Shown here one piece after another: positions 21,659 through 24,293 of a stretch of DNA of 24,293 bases. The stretch spans positions 1-24,293 of the forward strand of contig JAMOPE010000002.1 in assembly GCA_027064785.1 (NCBI GenBank). The letters run 5' to 3'. A program made the translations under genes and the position numbers. A model generated the notes under the pieces. The model saw nothing but the letters and a program-made list of their open reading frames with translations, was not told the origin of the DNA and searched no databases. The stretch's first letter is position 1. Each line of letters begins with the position of its first letter. Origin of the DNA: Geobacteraceae bacterium. GTDB lineage: Bacteria; Desulfobacterota; Desulfuromonadia; Desulfuromonadales; Geopsychrobacteraceae.

Positions 21659-23644
21659 ATGGAATTCACCCGCGAAATATATTGGAATGTTGGTCACGGC
21701 GTAACGACTTTGCTGCCGATGTATTTATTGACCATTGCCGCCATTGCCGTGCTGGTTTACACCTTTAAAGCGCGAGTCAAGGTTTATAAGCTGGGCAAGC
21801 CACTGGAACGACTCGACCAATTGCCGGCGCGAATCAGCGGCATGATCAAAAATGTATTGCTCCAGAGCAAAGTTATCCGCGTCAAGGGGCCGGGGCTGGC
21901 TCATGGCATATTTTTCTGGGGCTTTTTTCTGCTGTTTCTCGGCACCTGTTTGATTGTATTACAGGCTGATTTCACCGATCTGCTGTTCGGTTATAAATTT
22001 CTGACCGGTACCTTTTATCTCCTCTTTTCCATTGTCCTTGATCTTGCCGGACTCTGCGCGATCATCATGCTTGGCGGGTTGCTGGTGCGCCGCTACATTG
22101 TTCGTCCCGAGGGACTGGAGAGCAAGTCGGACGATCTCATCATGCATGGCCTGTTGTTCGCCATCCTGATCAGTGGCTTTGTTATCGAAGGGGCACGCAT
22201 GGCAGCGACCGAGATGGGGACTCCGCTGGCACTCTGGTCGCCGGTTGGTCTGCTCTTCGCTAAAGGGTTCGCCGGGATGGATGAGGTGGCACTGCGCTCA
22301 CTGCACACCACTGTCTGGTGGTTCCACCTGTTGCTGGTCATGGCCTTTATTGTCGCCATTCCGTTCACTAAGTTCCGTCATATCTTCACCACCAGTCTTA
22401 ATTATCTGTTTACCGATCTTGGTCCGACTGGAAAGCTGGTCAGTCTCGACCTCGAAGATGAAGACGCCGAAAGTTTCGGTGCCAGCAAGGTTGCCGATTT
22501 GACCTGGAAAGATATCTTCGACACCGATGCCTGCACCCTGTGTAAGCGCTGTCAGGATCGCTGCCCGGCCTATAACACCGAAAAGCCGCTTTCACCGATG
22601 CAGCTGGTCAATCAGATCGGTGAGGCCGCTTTTACCAATCCGGATGCCAGCCTGATAGATATTTGTGATAAAGACGCCATCTGGTCCTGTACCACCTGCC
22701 GTGCCTGTCAGGACATTTGTCCGGCCAGCATCGATCATGTCGGTAAGGTCGTTGAACTCCGGCGTAATCTGGTCCTGATGGAGGGCGAATTCCCCGGCGA
22801 AGAAGTGATGACCGCCATGGAACAGACCGAAGTCAACGGTAACCCATTAGGCAGTGGTTATGCCAGTCGCGGTGACTGGGCCAAAGGTCTCGATATCAAG
22901 ACATTGGCCGAAGATGCCGATGTTGACATTCTCTATTTTGTCGGCTGTTACGCCTCCTTTGACGCCCGCAATATCAAGATAGCCAAAGCCTTTGTCAAAT
23001 TGTGTCAGGCCGCTGGAATTAAGGTTGGCATTCTCGGCAAAGAAGAGAAGTGCTGTGGTGAACCGATGCGTAAAATGGGGAACGAATACCTCTATCAGAC
23101 CTTGGCGCAGGAGAACATTGAACTGATCAAGGGCTACGGCATCAAAAAAATTGTGACCAGCTGCCCCCACTGTTTTAACACTCTGGCCAAAGATTATCGT
23201 GATTTTGACTTTGATATCGAAGTTGAAACCTATACCCGCTTTCTTGAACAGTTGGTCAGCAGTGGTCAACTTAAACTTAATCCAACCGCTTTTGACTGCA
23301 CCTATCACGATTCCTGCTATCTCGGGCGTCACAACGATATTTATGAGGCACCGCGGCAACTGATTGCGGCGGCGGGCGGCACCATCACCGAGATGGCTAA
23401 GAATCGGAGCGAGTCATTCTGTTGCAGTGCCGGAGGCGGACGCATCATGGCTGAAGAAAACCTTGGCAGTCGGATCAATATCAAACGGGTTCGAATGGCG
23501 GGCGAAACCGGAGCCTCACAACTGGTTTCCAATTGCCCGTTCTGCCTGACCATGTTTGAAGATGGTGTCAAAGGAGCAGAACTGGATGAACAACTCAAAC
23601 CCAAAGATTTGGCTGAAATACTGGTCGAAAGAATTGCCGGTTAA
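21659..23644 (+). CDS. Membrane-bound FeS oxidoreductase, EtfAB:(methyl)menaquinone oxidoreductase type (EMO)
   Basis: A 661-residue fusion. The N-terminal part (to about residue 245) has five to six membrane helices of NarI-like type, with His82, His163, His223 and His241 as possible haem b ligands. Then come two 4Fe-4S sites, each C-x2-C-x2-C-x3-CP, at Cys292-302 and Cys344-354. The C-terminal half has two CCG domains (EKCCGEP, SCPHC; SFCCSAGGG, NCPFC) as in HdrD/HdrB, which bind a further non-cubane cluster. This layout is that of the EMO-type enzyme described for Syntrophus and relatives, which takes electrons from reduced Etf and passes them to menaquinone. Position between an acyl-CoA dehydrogenase and etfB agrees. 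GGAGG at 21646-21650 serves the start. Some annotations call it heterodisulfide reductase-like protein. Confidence 0.85.
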   Translation: MEFTREIYWNVGHGVTTLLPMYLLTIAAIAVLVYTFKARVKVYKLGKPLERLDQLPARISGMIKNVLLQSKVIRVKGPGLAHGIFFWGFFLLFLGTCLIVLQADFTDLLFGYKFLTGTFYLLFSIVLDLAGLCAIIMLGGLLVRRYIVRPEGLESKSDDLIMHGLLFAILISGFVIEGARMAATEMGTPLALWSPVGLLFAKGFAGMDEVALRSLHTTVWWFHLLLVMAFIVAIPFTKFRHIFTTSLNYLFTDLGPTGKLVSLDLEDEDAESFGASKVADLTWKDIFDTDACTLCKRCQDRCPAYNTEKPLSPMQLVNQIGEAAFTNPDASLIDICDKDAIWSCTTCRACQDICPASIDHVGKVVELRRNLVLMEGEFPGEEVMTAMEQTEVNGNPLGSGYASRGDWAKGLDIKTLAEDADVDILYFVGCYASFDARNIKIAKAFVKLCQAAGIKVGILGKEEKCCGEPMRKMGNEYLYQTLAQENIELIKGYGIKKIVTSCPHCFNTLAKDYRDFDFDIEVETYTRFLEQLVSSGQLKLNPTAFDCTYHDSCYLGRHNDIYEAPRQLIAAAGGTITEMAKNRSESFCCSAGGGRIMAEENLGSRINIKRVRMAGETGASQLVSNCPFCLTMFEDGVKGAELDEQLKPKDLAEILVERIAG

Positions 23645-23664
23645 ACGAAAAAAGGAGAGAAACA

Positions 23665-24293
23665 ATGAAAATACTGGTCTGTATCAAGCAGGTTCCAGAT
23701 ATGGAATCGAAATTTAAAGTGAATGGCGCTGGTAACTGGTACGAAGATGCCGATCTGGCCTGGCGGATGAACGAATACGACGAGTACGCCGTTGAGCAGG
23801 CGGTTCAGCTTAAAGAACAGGTTGCGGGCTCTGATGTGACAGTTCTGTGTATCGGCCGGCAACAGGTTCAGGAGACGATGAAAAAAGCCCTGGCCATGGG
23901 GTGTGATCGCGGGGTGCATGTTGCAGATGATAACTCTCACCTGAAAGATCCCTTTGAAATCGCATCGATCATTGCCGAGTTTGCTAAAGATAAAGATTTT
24001 GAACTCATTTTTACCGGGATGCAATCGCAGGATCGTGGTAGTGCCCAAGTTGGGGTTTTAGTCGCCGAGATGCTGGGAATACCGAGTATCTCTACCGCGG
24101 TTGATTTCGCTTTCGACGCTGGTCAAATCAGTGCCAAGCGGGAGCTGGAAGGTGGGGTTAAGGCCCTGGTCAAGACCAAGGCACCAGCACTGGTGACTTG
24201 TCAGCTGGGTCTCAATACTCCCCGCTATCCGACTTTGCCGAATATCATGAAGGCGAAGAAGAAAGAGCTCCTCACCATCCCGGTTGCTGAATT
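23665..24293 (+). CDS. etfB: Electron transfer flavoprotein beta subunit, partial (cut by the window end)
   Basis: 209 codons are visible with no stop before the window ends; family members have about 250 residues. The start MKILVCIKQVPD, the segment WRMNEYDEYAVEQAV and the FTGMQSQDRGSAQVG segment near the nucleotide site are typical of EtfB. The late KRELEGGVKALVKTKAPALVT stretch fits the ETF-beta signature closely. AAGGAG (23652-23657) is the ribosome site, and the oxidoreductase gene ends 20 bp earlier. With EtfA, expected just beyond the edge, it would carry electrons from the acyl-CoA dehydrogenases to the membrane oxidoreductase. Whether it is a bifurcating Etf cannot be judged without EtfA. 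Confidence 0.9.
   Translation, partial: MKILVCIKQVPDMESKFKVNGAGNWYEDADLAWRMNEYDEYAVEQAVQLKEQVAGSDVTVLCIGRQQVQETMKKALAMGCDRGVHVADDNSHLKDPFEIASIIAEFAKDKDFELIFTGMQSQDRGSAQVGVLVAEMLGIPSISTAVDFAFDAGQISAKRELEGGVKALVKTKAPALVTCQLGLNTPRYPTLPNIMKAKKKELLTIPVAE

Noticed and set aside
1..24293. CRISPR arrays, tRNA, rRNA, prophage or toxin-antitoxin genes
   Set aside because: No regularly spaced repeats, no tRNA-like cloverleaf or rRNA sequence, and no phage or toxin-antitoxin-type proteins were recognised on either strand.

Overview
The window reads as a chromosomal segment of a Gram-negative anaerobe, most likely from the Desulfuromonadales (Desulfuromonas/Geobacter relatives). This is inferred from gene content: an outer-membrane barrel and RND exporter (two membranes), a membrane FeS oxidoreductase of the EtfAB:menaquinone type beside etfB, and moderate GC. 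No rRNA or taxonomic marker is present, so the placement is an inference. The theme is fatty-acid (or other acyl-CoA) degradation.

Region 1 (1-7360). After the tail of an unidentified gene comes a four-gene envelope module on the + strand: a DUF1302 outer-membrane barrel (566-2491), a DUF1329 exported protein (2514-3875), a YCF48/BNR-repeat protein (3952-4929) and an RND/MMPL-superfamily transporter (4949-7285). A terminator-like hairpin sits between the second and third genes, and a 55-bp palindrome follows the transporter. The set looks like an envelope-spanning route for a hydrophobic substrate, and it lies directly upstream of the beta-oxidation genes.

Region 2 (7361-17995). A long-chain acyl-CoA synthetase (fadD-like) overlaps by ATGA a fused 3-hydroxyacyl-CoA dehydrogenase/enoyl-CoA hydratase, followed by a thiolase and a 592-aa acyl-CoA dehydrogenase. 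The last three match Bacillus fadN-fadA-fadE in order and size. Next come a 2,4-dienoyl-CoA reductase (fadH-like) and a crotonase whose active-site residues fit a delta3,delta2-enoyl-CoA isomerase; together these are the auxiliary enzymes for unsaturated chains.

Region 3 (17996-19697). A MerR-family regulator on the minus strand, a truncated transposase relic on the minus strand, and a 489-bp non-coding stretch with a strong promoter that carries a perfect palindrome (TTTACGTAAA) between its -35 and -10 boxes. Related ACGTAAA/TTTACGT sequences occur in the fadD promoter and the merR leader, suggesting one regulon under the MerR protein.

Region 4 (19698-end). A tightly spaced operon: enoyl-CoA hydratase, short-chain acyl-CoA dehydrogenase, membrane-bound EtfAB:quinone oxidoreductase, and the start of etfB, which runs off the window. 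It would pass electrons from acyl-CoA oxidation through Etf to the quinone pool.

Three unrelated REP-like GC-rich palindromes lie between genes (7292-7346, 11851-11904, 17114-17158). No tRNA, rRNA or CRISPR array was seen.
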